A DNA stretch of 43,128 nucleotides from Lichtheimia corymbifera B2541 (taxonomy: Eukaryota > Mucoromycota > Mucoromycetes > Mucorales > Lichtheimiaceae): the NCBI GenBank assembly GCA_000697475.1, contig JNEU01001146.1, positions 1 through 43,128 on the forward strand, written 5' to 3'. Below, piece by piece: positions 22,812-39,800 of this stretch. Position 1 is the stretch's first letter, and every line of letters begins with the position of its first letter. Under the pieces are notes generated by a model that searched no databases, had not been told where the DNA came from, and was given only the letters and a program-made list of their open reading frames with translations. The translations under genes were made by a program, and so were the position numbers.

Positions 22812-24275
22812 TTAATACATGGAGCGGCAGACGTGTTCAGCAGCAGTCTGAGGACCGAGCCAAGACTCAATGTTGACATAAAGACTATAAGAAAGTAAAT
22901 GTGAGTTGAAGACTGCCAAACGTGAAAAGATTTAAAAAAAAAGATGCTTACGTGTAGCCCATGATACCCAAACCCCAGAGGATTAAGATGATATCAATGA
23001 TTTTGAGCCAGATGTTGTTGCCAACCTTGAGATGGAACATGCCAGGGAAGATGAAGCAAAGTGGCATACAAGCGACGATACCAACCAACGAGACAAACTT
23101 GTCAAGGTTGTCAGCACCGACACCGAAACTGACAGCAGCCGAAACGATAGGAATGAGAGAGCGTACTGCATTCTTGGAGAACTTCCACTTGAGCGAGAGC
23201 TGACCACTACGCTTTGTGCCAAAGATACCACGCTCGATAATCTTGATAGGAGGCCAAAGCATAAAAGGAGATGAAAGGATCATAGCAATAGCATACAACA
23301 GCTGCACTGTAACCGAAAGAGGTTCGGTGGCGAGATTGGAGACAACGCTAGCTTCAACTTCGTCGCCATAAGCAATATAGCCGATTGTACCAATGAGCAC
23401 CATGACAGAGGTGATAATCACCATGCCAATATTGAGCACCTTGGGGAACTTTTTGGGATCCTTCATGCCTTCAACTACAGAGATGACCATGCCGATGCCT
23501 TCAAAAGAAAAGACTGCTGTACCAATCATAAGGCCAAAGTCTCGTTGATTGACAATAATGATATCAGGGCCGACACCATGAGTATTGATCTGGGCACCAC
23601 AATAGTAGAGGACGCAAATAAGACCAAAAGCGATAAAGACATCAGCAATGATTGCACACCATGAAAGACGAGCGATTTTGCGCACCCAGGTGATAGGGAT
23701 GACAATGGCACAAGCGATCCAAATCCAGTATTTGCTCTCGAAAGGTGGATTACAACTTGAAAGGGCTTCGGCCACCAAGTTGATGTTTTGAGAAACGAAC
23801 ATGAGATAGGAGGCGACAAAACCCATTTGCGAGATGATCAAAAAGAAAAGAACAGTGTAGCGAGCATAACGACCATAGAGAGTTCCAGCCATGTCACCGT
23901 AGGAACCTCCAATTTGGGCCTGGACAGTTACAAGCAATTGGAAAGCAATAGTACAAATGATAGCGAGGATGATAATCAAAACGATTGATAAGGCAAGGCC
24001 ACCATTCTTGAAACTGCAAAGATAGATTTGTTAGAACTGGTCGACGATGGTCTTTATGTTATATAGTATACTTACGATCCAGGCAAGAAAATGACACCAG
24101 TACCAATGAAAGCTTTAAGCAACATGAAAAGAGCCTTTCCAGCACCTGTAGTACCTTCAGGGACATGTTCAATTTGGATTTCCTGAACAGACTTTTCACA
24201 ATCGACGGATAATTGTTCTTCGTGATGTTCAGCCTCCACTTGGTATTTGGATTCGTCGGCTTTCAAGTGTGACAT
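22812..24275 (-). CDS. Vacuolar AVT3/AVT4-like amino acid transporter
   Basis: AAAP/SLC36-type transporter. Yeast Avt3/Avt4 export neutral and basic amino acids from the vacuole. Exons (minus) 24076-24275, 22952-24013, 22812-22884, 444 residues. A soluble acidic N-terminus of about 50 residues (much shorter than yeast Avt3) precedes the hallmark first helix KALFMLLKAFIGTGVIFLPG, split by intron 1. Ten more helices follow, with VRKIARLSWCAIIADVFI, GTAVFSFEGIGMVISVVEGM and the YIAYGD signature. The FSFEGIG motif is typical of the SLC36/Avt3 branch. The last 24-residue exon encodes a polar tail. TATAAATA (24349-24356, minus) lies 74 nt upstream of the ATG. The gene is divergent from MLH3 with 294 bp between the starts. 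Confidence 0.92.
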
Positions 24276-24569
24276 GGGGAAAGATGTGGAGTGTGTGGGG
24301 GGGAGAGAGAGAAAGAATAAAAGTAATAAAGTATGGAATGAGGCCATATATTTATACACTTGGACACTTCCCCGATCATGGAATAGGGATATTTGACAGC
24401 CATTGGATCACAAGATGTTGGATTGGTGGGAAACAAAGATTCCTTTTTGGGAGGAAGAATCATGACGTTGTAAACTCAATCAGGGTAGTACAAAGATTCA
24501 AAGACAGTCAGTGCACCCGCTGTCCGGCTGCAGCTTCTTTGTTTTCCGGGAACAAACCACAAGCCGTGT
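24276..24569. promoter_or_regulatory. Divergent promoter, AVT-like gene / MLH3
   Basis: This 294-bp region is shared by two genes transcribed outward. The TATA element on the minus strand (24349-24356) serves the transporter. No TATA box is evident for MLH3, as expected for a weakly or meiotically expressed gene. Confidence 0.5.
24349..24356 (-). promoter_or_regulatory. TATA box of the AVT-like transporter
   Basis: TATAAATA on the minus strand, 74 nt upstream of the start at 24275. Confidence 0.5.
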
Positions 24570-27530
24570 ATGGTGGAGCCACTGGAACAAAGCGTCGCAA
24601 ACCAACTCCGAGCGTAAGACAACTACTTGGAAGACTCAAAGCAACCACTGAATGACACGCATTGGGGTTTGGCATCGACTTTAGAACACAGCACATTACA
24701 ACATTACAGCAATGTCTAGAGCAGCTGGTTTACAACGGTATATGCAGCCACTTTTTTGTTTCTATGAAACCATGCAAGTCTCACACATGCATTCCACGTA
24801 GCATTGGATGCACAAGCAACTCTCATTGATATCAACTTTGACGCGGAAAAGTACTCTATTTGTGTCCAAGATAATGGAAATGGCATTCGCTCTGATATAT
24901 TGCCACGTTTAGCACAACGACACAGTGAGTCTTGCGCATGAAGATGATGGATCATATAACTGAGACTAATAATGCTATTGTATAGTGACCTCCAAATGCC
25001 ATAGTCTCCAAGATCTTCAACAAGTCAGCACATTTGGATTCCGGGGTGAAGGTGAGACATCTTTTTTTTCTTTGTTCTGTGGGGAAAGGAGGAAATATTC
25101 TCTTTATTTCTTATTGGCTTCTTCATCAGCATTGGCCAATCTAGCTGAACTTGGAATTCTTCAAATTGTCTCACGGTACGCTAATCAAACTGCGATGGCG
25201 ATCTGGAAGGTAATTGTACTGTGGGAAAAACACACGCACACACACACTCCATATTCATACTTATTGTCAACTCTTAGGATGGTAAATTGATCGAAACGGC
25301 TACTTGCTTTGAACGCCAAAATCCAGGTACAACAGTAACCATCCGAGATTTGTTCTTCAAGGTAAATGATGAAAAGGATGCTTCATTGTTGTCTTCTACT
25401 ACTTACACAGCAGCGGCGAATATTCTGTAGTTTCCTGCTAGGCGACGTATCCTCACGCTTACGGATCGGGCCATCAAACGCTTCGTCATTACCACAGCTC
25501 TCGCTTTTCCGCATGTTGGGTTTTCTGTGGTTGACCGTGACACAAAGATTCTTTCCACCAAAAGGGTAAGCAAATGGTCTCATGACCTCACAGCGGGATC
25601 CATGATAAGTCTTAATATGGCAATTCACAGTGTTCCTCAGACATGAGTCTTTTCCGCCAAGTTTTCGGCCAACCATTCGCTCAGGTAAATTCGATGGGTG
25701 TCGATTGGTAGCACCAAACAAGTGACTTACTAACCACTGGACTTTGATCACATAAACTCAAGAACATACGCCCATACGAATGCTATTATGATAGTATCAA
25801 GATGCAAGGCTTCTTCGGGATCATTCCATATCCAAGCAAGGTTTGTAGCCAAAACAGAAGAGGTCACTTGACGAGATCTTGAATCTTAAATGTCTCTCTT
25901 TCCCGATAAAGGCCCACCAATATCTATGTAAGTACATATTATAATCGTATATGGTAAGTGAATGATACGTCTCTAATTACCTCTATATATACTATAGTTG
26001 TCAACCGCATTCATATTCCTCAAAATGAAGTCTACAAGATTATCTCTGATGCATTCAATGAGAGCTCCATTATGAAGGACCAGGTAAAAACGGGAGGGTT
26101 ACACATACAGTGGCATTTAAGGTTAATCAGTAAATCACTGATAGGATGGGTTCCAACTTAAGAAGGGGAAAACAAAAAGTAAGTGTCTTTTGAGAGCGTT
26201 GCATCATCATCATCATCGTAATCCGGTGTAACGTAGGTAGAAACGTTGTGGATAAGCATCCTGTATTTGTTATTCATGTGGAGCATCCTTTACTGAGTAC
26301 ATATGATATCATCACCTATCGGGACGCTGTGCCTGAACATAAAGGGGTAAGTATATGTTTGCATGTGGCAGATGACATACTTAAAGCATTCCATAGATTC
26401 ATTCAGAATTGGAAAAAGCAATCCGCTTGTTGACAGCCAACTTTTTGCGATCCCATGGCTTCATCACCAGTACATCGTATCAGCGTTTCCTTGATAAACA
26501 GACCATTTCCTCCTCTTCTTCCTTCCCAAATGCCGCGGCAACCCATTCCAGACAAGTATTACCTATCAGTTGGCATGATCCTATCAATGGCAACCTATAC
26601 CAAATACAAAGCCGAGGCTCCCAGTCGTATGTTGATCGATCGCATCTTCGCAGCAAATCATTGAGCCCATCCACAGAACCCAATCTTTTGCATATACCTC
26701 AACGACTTCACAAGGATTGTCTGAAAGATGCAGAGGTTTTCGGGCAGGTCGATAGCAAGTTTATCGTTATTAAGGTGGAGCGTACTTTACTTATGGTGGA
26801 TCAACATGCTGCGGATGAGCGAGTGCAACTGGAACGAATGCTATGGTCTTTAAAGGACAATATACAAGTCATACAACTCGAACCACCTATACCTATCGAC
26901 CTTACCGACAAAGAACGTCACCTAGCAACCAAGTATATGGATCATTTACAGCGATGGGGTATCCACCTTTCTCTGCAACACCAAACACAGCAACAACAAC
27001 AACGTCGCGCATCGGTCGAGACGATATTATTTGCATCGCCCCATTTTGCAACACCCGATGTATCACCTCACTTTCGGCAAAACCAGGGAGCTTTGGTAAC
27101 ACGATTACCCCATGTCATTGCTGAACGATGCCTTGCCAATCATTCATTGCTCGGGGATATGATACGGGAATATATCCATTGGCTCGAAAAGAATCAACAA
27201 CATGTCACAGACCCAGAATCAGAATCCTTTGTCTTTTTGCGTACTTGTCCTCCAGGGATGATGCAGCTTATGCGATCAACAGCTTGTCGGGGTGCTATCA
27301 TGTTCAATGATGTCCTTACTCACGATCAATGCTGTGCACTGATACATGCTTTATCACAATGCCGGTTCCCTTTTCAATGTGTTCATGGCAGGTGAGTGCC
27401 ATTGTATAGGAAAAGGAGGCTTAAAAGGCTGACTGATATTAATAGACCTTCAATGGCTCCCCTTGCAACATTGTCAGATACATCTCCTCGTCGTCATCGT
27501 CCGATTAACTGGAACCGTTTTTGTAAATAG
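24570..27530 (+). CDS. MLH3: DNA mismatch repair/meiotic endonuclease subunit MLH3
   Basis: MLH3 pairs with MLH1 to form MutL-gamma, the nuclease that resolves meiotic crossovers and helps mismatch repair. Exons: 24570-24613, 24685-24737, 24802-24924, 24986-25051, 25130-25209, 25278-25361, 25431-25565, 25631-25684, 25763-25840, 25912-25927, 25998-26083, 26145-26178, 26237-26346, 26397-27391, 27446-27530; 680 residues. The GHKL ATPase shows the E..VYNALDAQAT box, CVQDNGNGI and STFGFRGEAL. The QYLFVNRI segment of the transducer domain is built over a 16-nt microexon. The C-terminal endonuclease domain has DQHAADERVQLE at 456-467, matching the metal-binding DQHA(x)2E(x)4E motif, then ACRGAI and FQCVHGRPSMAPL, which separate MLH3 from PMS1/PMS2. 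The start exon (MVEPLEQSVANQLR) aligns with the family's first residues. Catalytic residues look intact. Confidence 0.92.
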
Positions 27531-28418
27531 TCACCCACCACTCACTTAGATGCATACCTGCTTCGTATAAATAAATCATCATCGTTGTGATGCGTGCTTG
27601 CTTTAGATGGCTTCACGTGATACCTTCCTCTAGTAATGTCCGTCTAGATGATAACCTACACGGGAGCGTTCGTTTTTATCTAAGGCTGCATAAGATAACC
27701 TTAGCTAAAAACTTGTCGTAGATAAGCAACCGGTCGACGTCTTTTTTAACTATGGCTTCACCAAGCGAGCTATGTAAACCCGTCTGATTCTGGATGTCAC
27801 TTCCTCCTCCATAACTGCCAATTCCGACTACTACAAGTAATATGACTCTTATAGGGGTGATGATGGTGATGGTAATAGGGACACGGCTGTGAAAGTGTGG
27901 ATGATGTGAAGAAAAATGGATAACTCTACATCGATATGGATCTAGTGCGTTGGTGAGGCAAAACAAGTGGACCATTATCTGAACAAGATTACTTTGCATA
28001 TACACGATCGCATTCTTTTTCTTGGGGCGTGCAATGGATGTTCTCTTTGCTACGTACTCCCAAGCTTTTAGTGTTAGGAGATCTTAGCGCATAGTCTTTG
28101 TTTCATTCATACGCGCAACAACAATGATGATACATAAACAAGAATTTTCATTGTCAAGATTTACATAATGATTTCACATGAAGGGGTTGGTTGGTTGGTT
28201 GGTTGGAAGAAGTCTATGTATGGATTGATCTAACGGGGTGGGCAGCAGCAGCAGGACATTTGGTGGCGGAGCCATGTTTCAAGTGTATTCAAAAAATAAC
28301 GTCCAAGCGCAACCCAGCTTTGGAGAGCACCTTGTCCTGACAGCAGCATTCTCGGTAAACGACAGATCGATCAAACCATTTGATATCCCAGTGTCTCACC
28401 AATCCATTTGCAGTGACG
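27531..28418. other. Intergenic region, 0.9 kb
   Basis: The 3' flank of MLH3 (AATAAATAAAT near 27567) and the promoter of RPO31. It contains a (GGTT) repeat at 28185-28206. A 109-codon minus-strand ORF (27676-28005) has no motif and is left unassigned. Confidence 0.5.
28185..28206 (+). repeat. (GGTT)5-GG tandem repeat
   Basis: Six GG pairs are each separated by TT, 212 nt before the RPO31 ATG. This is a simple repeat with two-tier G-quadruplex potential. Confidence 0.8.
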
Positions 28419-33777
<5,359 letters not shown>

Positions 33778-33781
33778 TTAT

Positions 33782-33787
33782 AATAAA
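33782..33787 (+). terminator. Poly(A) signal of RPO31
   Basis: AATAAA 5 nt after the RPO31 stop. An opposing AATAAA for the oxygenase lies 40 nt downstream. Confidence 0.5.
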
Positions 33788-33826
33788 CAAACTAATTCAC
33801 AGCAACATATTGTCGATAATAATCCT

Positions 33827-33832
33827 TTTATT
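33827..33832 (-). terminator. Poly(A) signal of the inositol oxygenase
   Basis: AATAAA on the minus strand, 13 nt after the oxygenase stop. The two convergent signals are about 40 nt apart. Confidence 0.5.
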
Positions 33833-33844
33833 GAAATGGTTTCC

Positions 33845-34774
33845 CTACCATCGTATCTTTTCTGGAAAGTATTCACTAATGAGCTCTTTGTAATATGGCT
33901 TGATGCTATCCAAATCTGGCAGCTCCTCTGAATATGAATATAGGTCGTAACGAAGGAATGTTTTTACCCATTTCATCATTTGCATGTCTTGTTGACTTAA
34001 TAACCACGCATATGCACCTTCCTGATGGCATGAATAAAATGAATGGTACCGGATTATGAATAATGCTTCGGGTGGGAGATAATCTTTGCACACCATGTAC
34101 ATGTATTCGTCGTGTCCAAAGCTCATATAAACATTGGCAAGACCACAATGTGGTTCGTATATACCGTGTTCTGTGCCGTAAACAGGATGATTGGAATCTG
34201 GGTTCTTGTCGAAAAACTGAGAAAAGAGAACACTTTCGCAGTGCTTGCAACCCACAGGGAAGGTATCACCAATGACCTTGCAATAACAAATAAGCGCATA
34301 TGCATATTTACTATCATTTAATAATAACACACTTACCGTCCATTGTTTCTCACCGAGAACGTAAAGATACTTGCCCAAGTCATGTATCAAGCCTGTGAGA
34401 ACCATCCAGCGTGGCATCCCTTCACGACGCATGGCTTCTGCCATTTGAAACGCATGCACCTTTTGCTGGAGCTGAACCGTGTTCTTGTCAAATTCCAGAT
34501 TGTCGAGCTGATCAAGGACATCCCATATGCTAAGCATGGCTTTGTCCAATTTTCCATATTTCTCTCTGGCTTGCATAACATAATCGAACGTTTGTCGTTC
34601 TCGATTTTCTTTAAACATGTCTACGACGCTCGAATGTATTTTGCCGTCTTTGAGCTGATCATAAAAGCTGTAAGTCTCCTTGCATGTGTCGTAGCGTCCG
34701 TAATTTTCTTGCAATAGCCTTTCCCATGCATCAGCATCTGCTACTGCTGTTGCTTGTGATTGTGCATCAGTCAT
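33845..34774 (-). CDS. myo-Inositol oxygenase (MIOX)
   Basis: Di-iron enzyme that cleaves the ring of myo-inositol with O2 to D-glucuronate, the first step of inositol breakdown in the cytosol. Exons (minus) 34337-34774 and 33845-34276, 289 residues (human 285). All six predicted iron ligands are present: H107, H131 and D132 in [11 protein letters not shown]201 in [12 protein letters not shown]224 in [11 protein letters not shown], and D257 in [10 protein letters not shown]. The substrate-site segment [16 protein letters not shown] is restored only by removing the 60-nt intron. That intron is in frame and free of stops, so an unspliced message would still encode a full-length protein with 20 extra hydrophobic residues there. 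The start ATG at 34774 was taken over an upstream TTG. The gene converges on RPO31 with 67 nt between the stops. Confidence 0.95.
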   Translation of the reverse strand: MTDAQSQATAVADADAWERLLQENYGRYDTCKETYSFYDQLKDGKIHSSVVDMFKENRERQTFDYVMQAREKYGKLDKAMLSIWDVLDQLDNLEFDKNTVQLQQKVHAFQMAEAMRREGMPRWMVLTGLIHDLGKYLYVLGEKQWTVSVLLLNDSKYAYALICYCKVIGDTFPVGCKHCESVLFSQFFDKNPDSNHPVYGTEHGIYEPHCGLANVYMSFGHDEYMYMVCKDYLPPEALFIIRYHSFYSCHQEGAYAWLLSQQDMQMMKWVKTFLRYDLYSYSEELPDLDSIKPYYKELISEYFPEKIRW

Positions 34775-34892
34775 TGTGGGCAAGGATAAGAAATGCGAAA
34801 GAGAAGGAATATTTGTTGGTCATGCAGTGATAGCGTGGGTAATGCATTGATTTATGTTGCACAAGACACTTTGCATATGTAAACAAATTCTA

Positions 34893-36073
34893 CTACACTA
34901 CTTTTCCCAGTTGATCCTTGTTTTCGGTAAATGCGGCTTTCATGTCGACCACACCAAAGGACTGGATGATATCAATGGCAACATTTGTTGCTTTTCCAAC
35001 AGGCCAAAACACCGGTATCCGACTTGGCAAGTACCACCTTTGTAACAATGGGACCGATACTACGTTGTTGGGCGCAGTGCTGGGTTTCATTGTGCTCATG
35101 GTTGCCATGATGACATACTACTATCGCCATTAGCTGCCGCTATTTCTTTTGCAGTAAGCACACTTACACTTGGAAAGATCAAGGCAAATACAGCGCCAGC
35201 ATGTAGTGTGGATAAAAAGAACGTCAATAACGTAGCAGGAAGACCTGTAGTATAATGATAGTGAGCGAATCCATAATGAGAAAAGAAGATAAAGACCATA
35301 CCAAAACCGAAAAAGAAAGCCCAATGCTTTTCAACATGAGCTAAACGTTGTTCCAACGACCATCCTAGATGCATCCATTTGTATCTATGATAACAATATG
35401 AGTTTCTTCAAATGTTGATCCGGGTGTGAGGATGCATACTCGAAGCAATAGTAAGCCATGAAGATACAGTTGACGTAAAAGGATAATGGTGTGCCGATAA
35501 GTGGGATCACTCGTAAACATCTGATGAATGCAGCACAACTCATGTATAGAATTCCCATGCCGATGGTGGTGGGTGCTGATATTGATTCACTGTTATCGTG
35601 TCGCTGATACTCGCCGCTATGCATACTAAATGCTTCCTTTGCGATCCGTGAAAAGAAACCGGCGTTTGTCATAAGACATAGCATGTACATCGGATATCCT
35701 GTCAATGTCTATTGATGGCAGCGGAATGAATATGGAGGTCACCGTCCACTTATACTACTACACATCACTATCAAGCTTACCGTGTATGAATAGCCAAACA
35801 ACGTATGCTCAGGTGTATTATAGAAGCTATCGATGAAAAACAGGATGCCGAGAAATATGACGCCGTTTAGTAGTACTGTCTTGATCAAGAAGCGCTGTAC
35901 AGTATGCGATCTGTGAAATGCAGTATAAGATTGTCAGGTCGTCATGGCAACAGCTTGCGATCTACTTGCGAATGGATCAGAGTCGCAGCACGAGACCAGC
36001 AAAAAGCTTGACGGAAGCCATCGACAAAGCAATCGACGTGCTCGGCAACAGAGATGCGCACCACCAAAGTCAT
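34893..36073 (-). CDS. EI24-domain ER membrane protein, 6 exons
   Basis: Predicted member of the EI24 (etoposide-induced 2.4) family, ER membrane proteins tied to autophagy in animals. Exons (minus): 35966-36073, 35781-35894, 35440-35708, 35302-35384, 35168-35244, 34893-35117; 291 residues. The joins restore family motifs: VDGFRQAFCWSRAATLIHSQ, RFLIKTVLLNGVIFLGILFF, the MLCLMTNAGFFSRIAKEAF segment, AYYCFEYKWMHLGWSLEQRL, EKHWAFFFGFGLPATLLTFF, LIFPSYVIMATM, and the C-terminal SRIPVFWPVGKAT. About six membrane helices are seen. The first Met was chosen because an in-frame stop lies upstream. The acceptor of intron 1 (CTGTACAG) was picked over a nearer CACAG because only it keeps frame. The exact N-terminus is the least certain part. 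Function in fungi is inferred from homology only. Confidence 0.82.
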
Positions 36074-36837
36074 TGACGAGCTGCACGGCAACGATAAAAA
36101 TGGGATAACGGTTGTCAAAGGAGATCACCAAGTAATTGGGACCAAATGATGTCCTATCAATGGACCATATATTGCGTACCTTGATCATACATCCATCCCG
36201 TTGGCAATGAAGGGCGCCTTTCATTATCTATAACCTCTTGAAGCACATGTTGGCACGTGACGAGATCTTTCACTCCAAATGTTAGAAGAATGATAATCAG
36301 CGGCTAATAGTATTCAATAAAAAAAGTGAAGGTGGCATGACAATGGCAAATCTTTGTGATTCATCAATATGTTTGTTTGGGAACAAAGAGTGATAGATAG
36401 CTTGTATATCTTAAGGGATGTTGACACCTGCCATGGTTTGACCGATTTATGTACGCATATCATCACATCTCCTAGGTTCTTTGACAAAGCATCCATCGTT
36501 CATTGTCTTGTAATCGCTCACACGCCCGCCAAGCATAATAAAAGAATGAGGTTCCCACCCATCACTTTCCTCTATCTGTCATACTTCTTTGGTCATTTAC
36601 AAGAGGTGATTCATATTAGTGCTTCATTATTATCCATAAGCTCTCTCATTGTAAATAATAGAAGAGGTAAATATGAGGAGAACCATCGTCTAAGTGTATG
36701 TATAATCCAAGCCATTTATTATCACATCGAAACTAAACCTAGTCGTATGCTATCCTAATGCATAATGGGGAGTGTCGGATATAAAAGCCACGCTGTAATT
36801 TCAAGCGTTGACCACCAACTTGTACACTTCTCCTTGA
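36074..36837. other. Divergent promoter region, 0.76 kb
   Basis: Between the EI24 gene (-) and GUF1 (+). TATAAAAG at 36780-36787 serves GUF1. A 129-codon plus-strand ORF (36369-36758) has no motif and no splice partner and is left unassigned. Confidence 0.5.
36780..36787 (+). promoter_or_regulatory. TATA box of GUF1
   Basis: TATAAAAG lies 51 nt before the ATG at 36838. Confidence 0.5.
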
Positions 36838-39800
36838 ATGCATGGCTTGCTGTTGCATCGCATAATTCGCCATAGGCCTGCATTCCAGGTCCTACGTCCA
36901 GCATGTCAACGCTTCTACTCGAAGAAATCGTCTACCGAGGTGCGTGTGAATAGCCGATCGTTCAACAACTTGGAATGAAATATTGATACGTGCCTCCTCC
37001 TCCACCACTTAGAAACTGAAAGCTGCCGATCCTGCACGCAACATTGATCTCGAATCGTTTCCTGCAGAGAACATACGAAACTTTAGTATCATTGCACATA
37101 TCGGTACGTCGAAACGAACGCTGTAGTCAATATACCTTGTAACCGTATCCTGGATAGATCATGGCAAAAGTACACTCGCTGACAGGCAAGTGACAACATA
37201 TCATCAGCAGCAATGCAATTTCTTCCTAACTCTCGAAAAAGATTACTGGAGTTGACGAAGACCATATCAGCAACATCATCCAATAAGCAAGTGCTCGATA
37301 AGCTCAAGGTGGAAAGAGAACGTGGTATCACAGTCAAGGCACAGGTAAGCCGTTTTTTGATGCCAAAAGAGAACCTGCTCTTATACTCATTGGTTACTAT
37401 AGACTGTATCCATGTTTTACAACTACAAGGGCAAAGACTATCTTCTCAATCTGATTGACACTCCAGTAAGGATTTTTAAAAAGGATGACTTGGGTTACCT
37501 TGGTGGTTGATTGTTTTGCCTTTCAGGGTCATGTGGATTTCAGCTACGAAGTTTCACGATCACTGGCTGCTTGTCAAGGAACGCTGCTGTTGGTGGACGC
37601 TGCGCAAGGAATACAAGCTCAAACTGTGGCAAATTTTTATCTTGCTTTTGGTGAAGGACTGCATATCATTCCAGTACTCAACAAAGTAAGTTCGGCTTCG
37701 GCGTGGTACAATCCTATGAAATTAACAGTGCAATGCACATAAAGGTGGATCTCCCTGGCGCTGAACCTGAGAGGGCCATGCAACAAATTCAAAGCGCTTT
37801 CGAATTGGATACATCATCTATTTTAAAGGTACGTGACAATACGTGAATTGGATATCTGCTTTGCTGACTAGGAAACGGATTATAGATATCGGCAAAAACA
37901 GGCTTGAATGTTGATACTGTATTACCCAGGATCATTGAGGATATACCACCGTAGGTATCAGCATGCGGTATTCAATGCTATATTCACACCTCTTTTAGCC
38001 CGCCGGGATCACGCGACAAACCATTTCGTGCGCTGTTATTCGATTCGTGGTATGACCAATACGTTGGTGTGGTGTGCCTAGTGCGTGTAGTGGATGGAAA
38101 GATTCGCAAAGGTACGTCCTCGTGTGTACGATCCTCAGCATCATTTACTAATTGAAGCTTATGCAGGTGACAAAATTGCATTCGTCCATTCCGACTCAAA
38201 ATACGATGTATCCGAGGTAAGAGGCACACAGCATTAGAAAGATACGCATCTAATTCGCTCCCAACAAGGTTGGAATCATGCATCCTGAACAACTTCCCAC
38301 TGGATATTTGTGAGTATTTGCGACCTAGAGATAAGGAATATCTTCTTACCATTGGGCTAAATTAGGCATGCTGGACAAGTTGGCTATGTGATCTGTGGTA
38401 TGAAATCAGCATCCGAAGCTCATGTTGGCGATACCTTTTATCATATCGGCAAACCAGTCGAAGCATTACCTGGTTTCCAACCTGCACAATCAATGGTCTT
38501 TGCTGGTATTTTCCCGGTTGATACGAATGATTTTCGTCGGTTGGATGAATCGATCACCAAGTTGACATTGAACGATGCCAGTGTATCCGTACATAAGGAG
38601 ACAAGGTGTGTTGAGATCTGGCACGAAGTAACTTTCTCGCATTGTATACTCATGTTGCCGATAGTCATGCTCTTGGGCAAGGATGGCGTCTGGGATTTCT
38701 TGGTACACTCCATATGGATGTCTTTCGACAGCGGTTGGAAAATGTAGGTAGTCACTGCGATTCAATCATGTTAATACAATGGCTGACGTGATATCTTTTA
38801 GGAATATGATGCCAGTATCATTGTCACACAACCCACCGTCCCTTACAGAAGTAAGTGCTCTAATGGGTGAATGAATCCAAGCGTCTGACTATGGAGGAAT
38901 ATAGTTGTCTATCGCGACAAAACAACCAAGATTGTTCGCAACCCATCCGATTTTCCTGATGCAGATGAACGTGCACTAAAAGTTGCAAGACTGGAGGAGC
39001 CCATGGTTTTGGCTACTTTGATCTTTCCAGAGGTGAGAACTTTATTTATGGTTGCTCAAATAGCGCGTTACTAATGGCATGAGAACAGGATTACATGGGT
39101 AAAATGATCGAGCTTTGCGGGGTATGTATACTACACATCTATTGCAGATAGGAAGGATTGTTAGTAACTGCTCGAGTAGAGTCGCCGTGGAGAACAACGT
39201 GAATACGTCTTTGTGGATGAGACCCGAGTGATGATGAAATACATGATGCCGCTTGCCGAGGTAGTCACCGATTTTTACGATGAACTGAAAAGCCGTTCTT
39301 CTGGATATGCCACGTTTGATTACGAGGATGCTGGTTATGAAGAAAGTGATTTAGTCAAGGTATGGGCATTACTGGATTACGAATAACTTTTATCTAAACC
39401 AATTGACATTGTTAGATGACGGTGTTGCTGAATCATAAACCGGTGGATGCCTTGTCTATTATTTTACATCGGTCGCAAGTTGACGTCGTTGGTCGTGATT
39501 GGGTGAAACGCCTCAAGAACGTAATCCAAAAGCAGCTTTTCGAAGTCGTTATTCAAACAGCTTTGGGGCACAAGATCGTGGCCAGAGAAACGTGAGTAGA
39601 CATTTTTGCACATTGTAGAATGAGCTTGATGCTGATTGATATTGTAGAATCCCGGCTCTGAGGAAGAATGTAACCGCAAAATGTGTAAGTATTATGCATT
39701 TATCTAACATGCATATATGCTAATGTATGAGGTATAGTATGGTGGTGATGTCTCCCGGAAAATGAAGCTGCTTCAAAAACAAAAGGAAGGCAAAAAGCGT

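Noticed and set aside
24659..24737. MLH3 start at the ATG at 24712
   Set aside because: That ATG is out of frame with the conserved NALDA box. The in-frame reading needs the acceptor at 24684 and the upstream start exon at 24570, which restores the family N-terminus.
27676..28005. 109-codon minus-strand ORF between MLH3 and RPO31
   Set aside because: The His- and Ile-rich N-terminal half comes from repeated GATGATG-type sequence. No motif, and no promoter or intron evidence.
36369..36758. 129-codon plus-strand ORF upstream of GUF1
   Set aside because: No recognisable motif, no Kozak context or splice partner, and it lies in a promoter region. Chance ORFs of this size are possible in 43 kb. 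Not listed as a gene.
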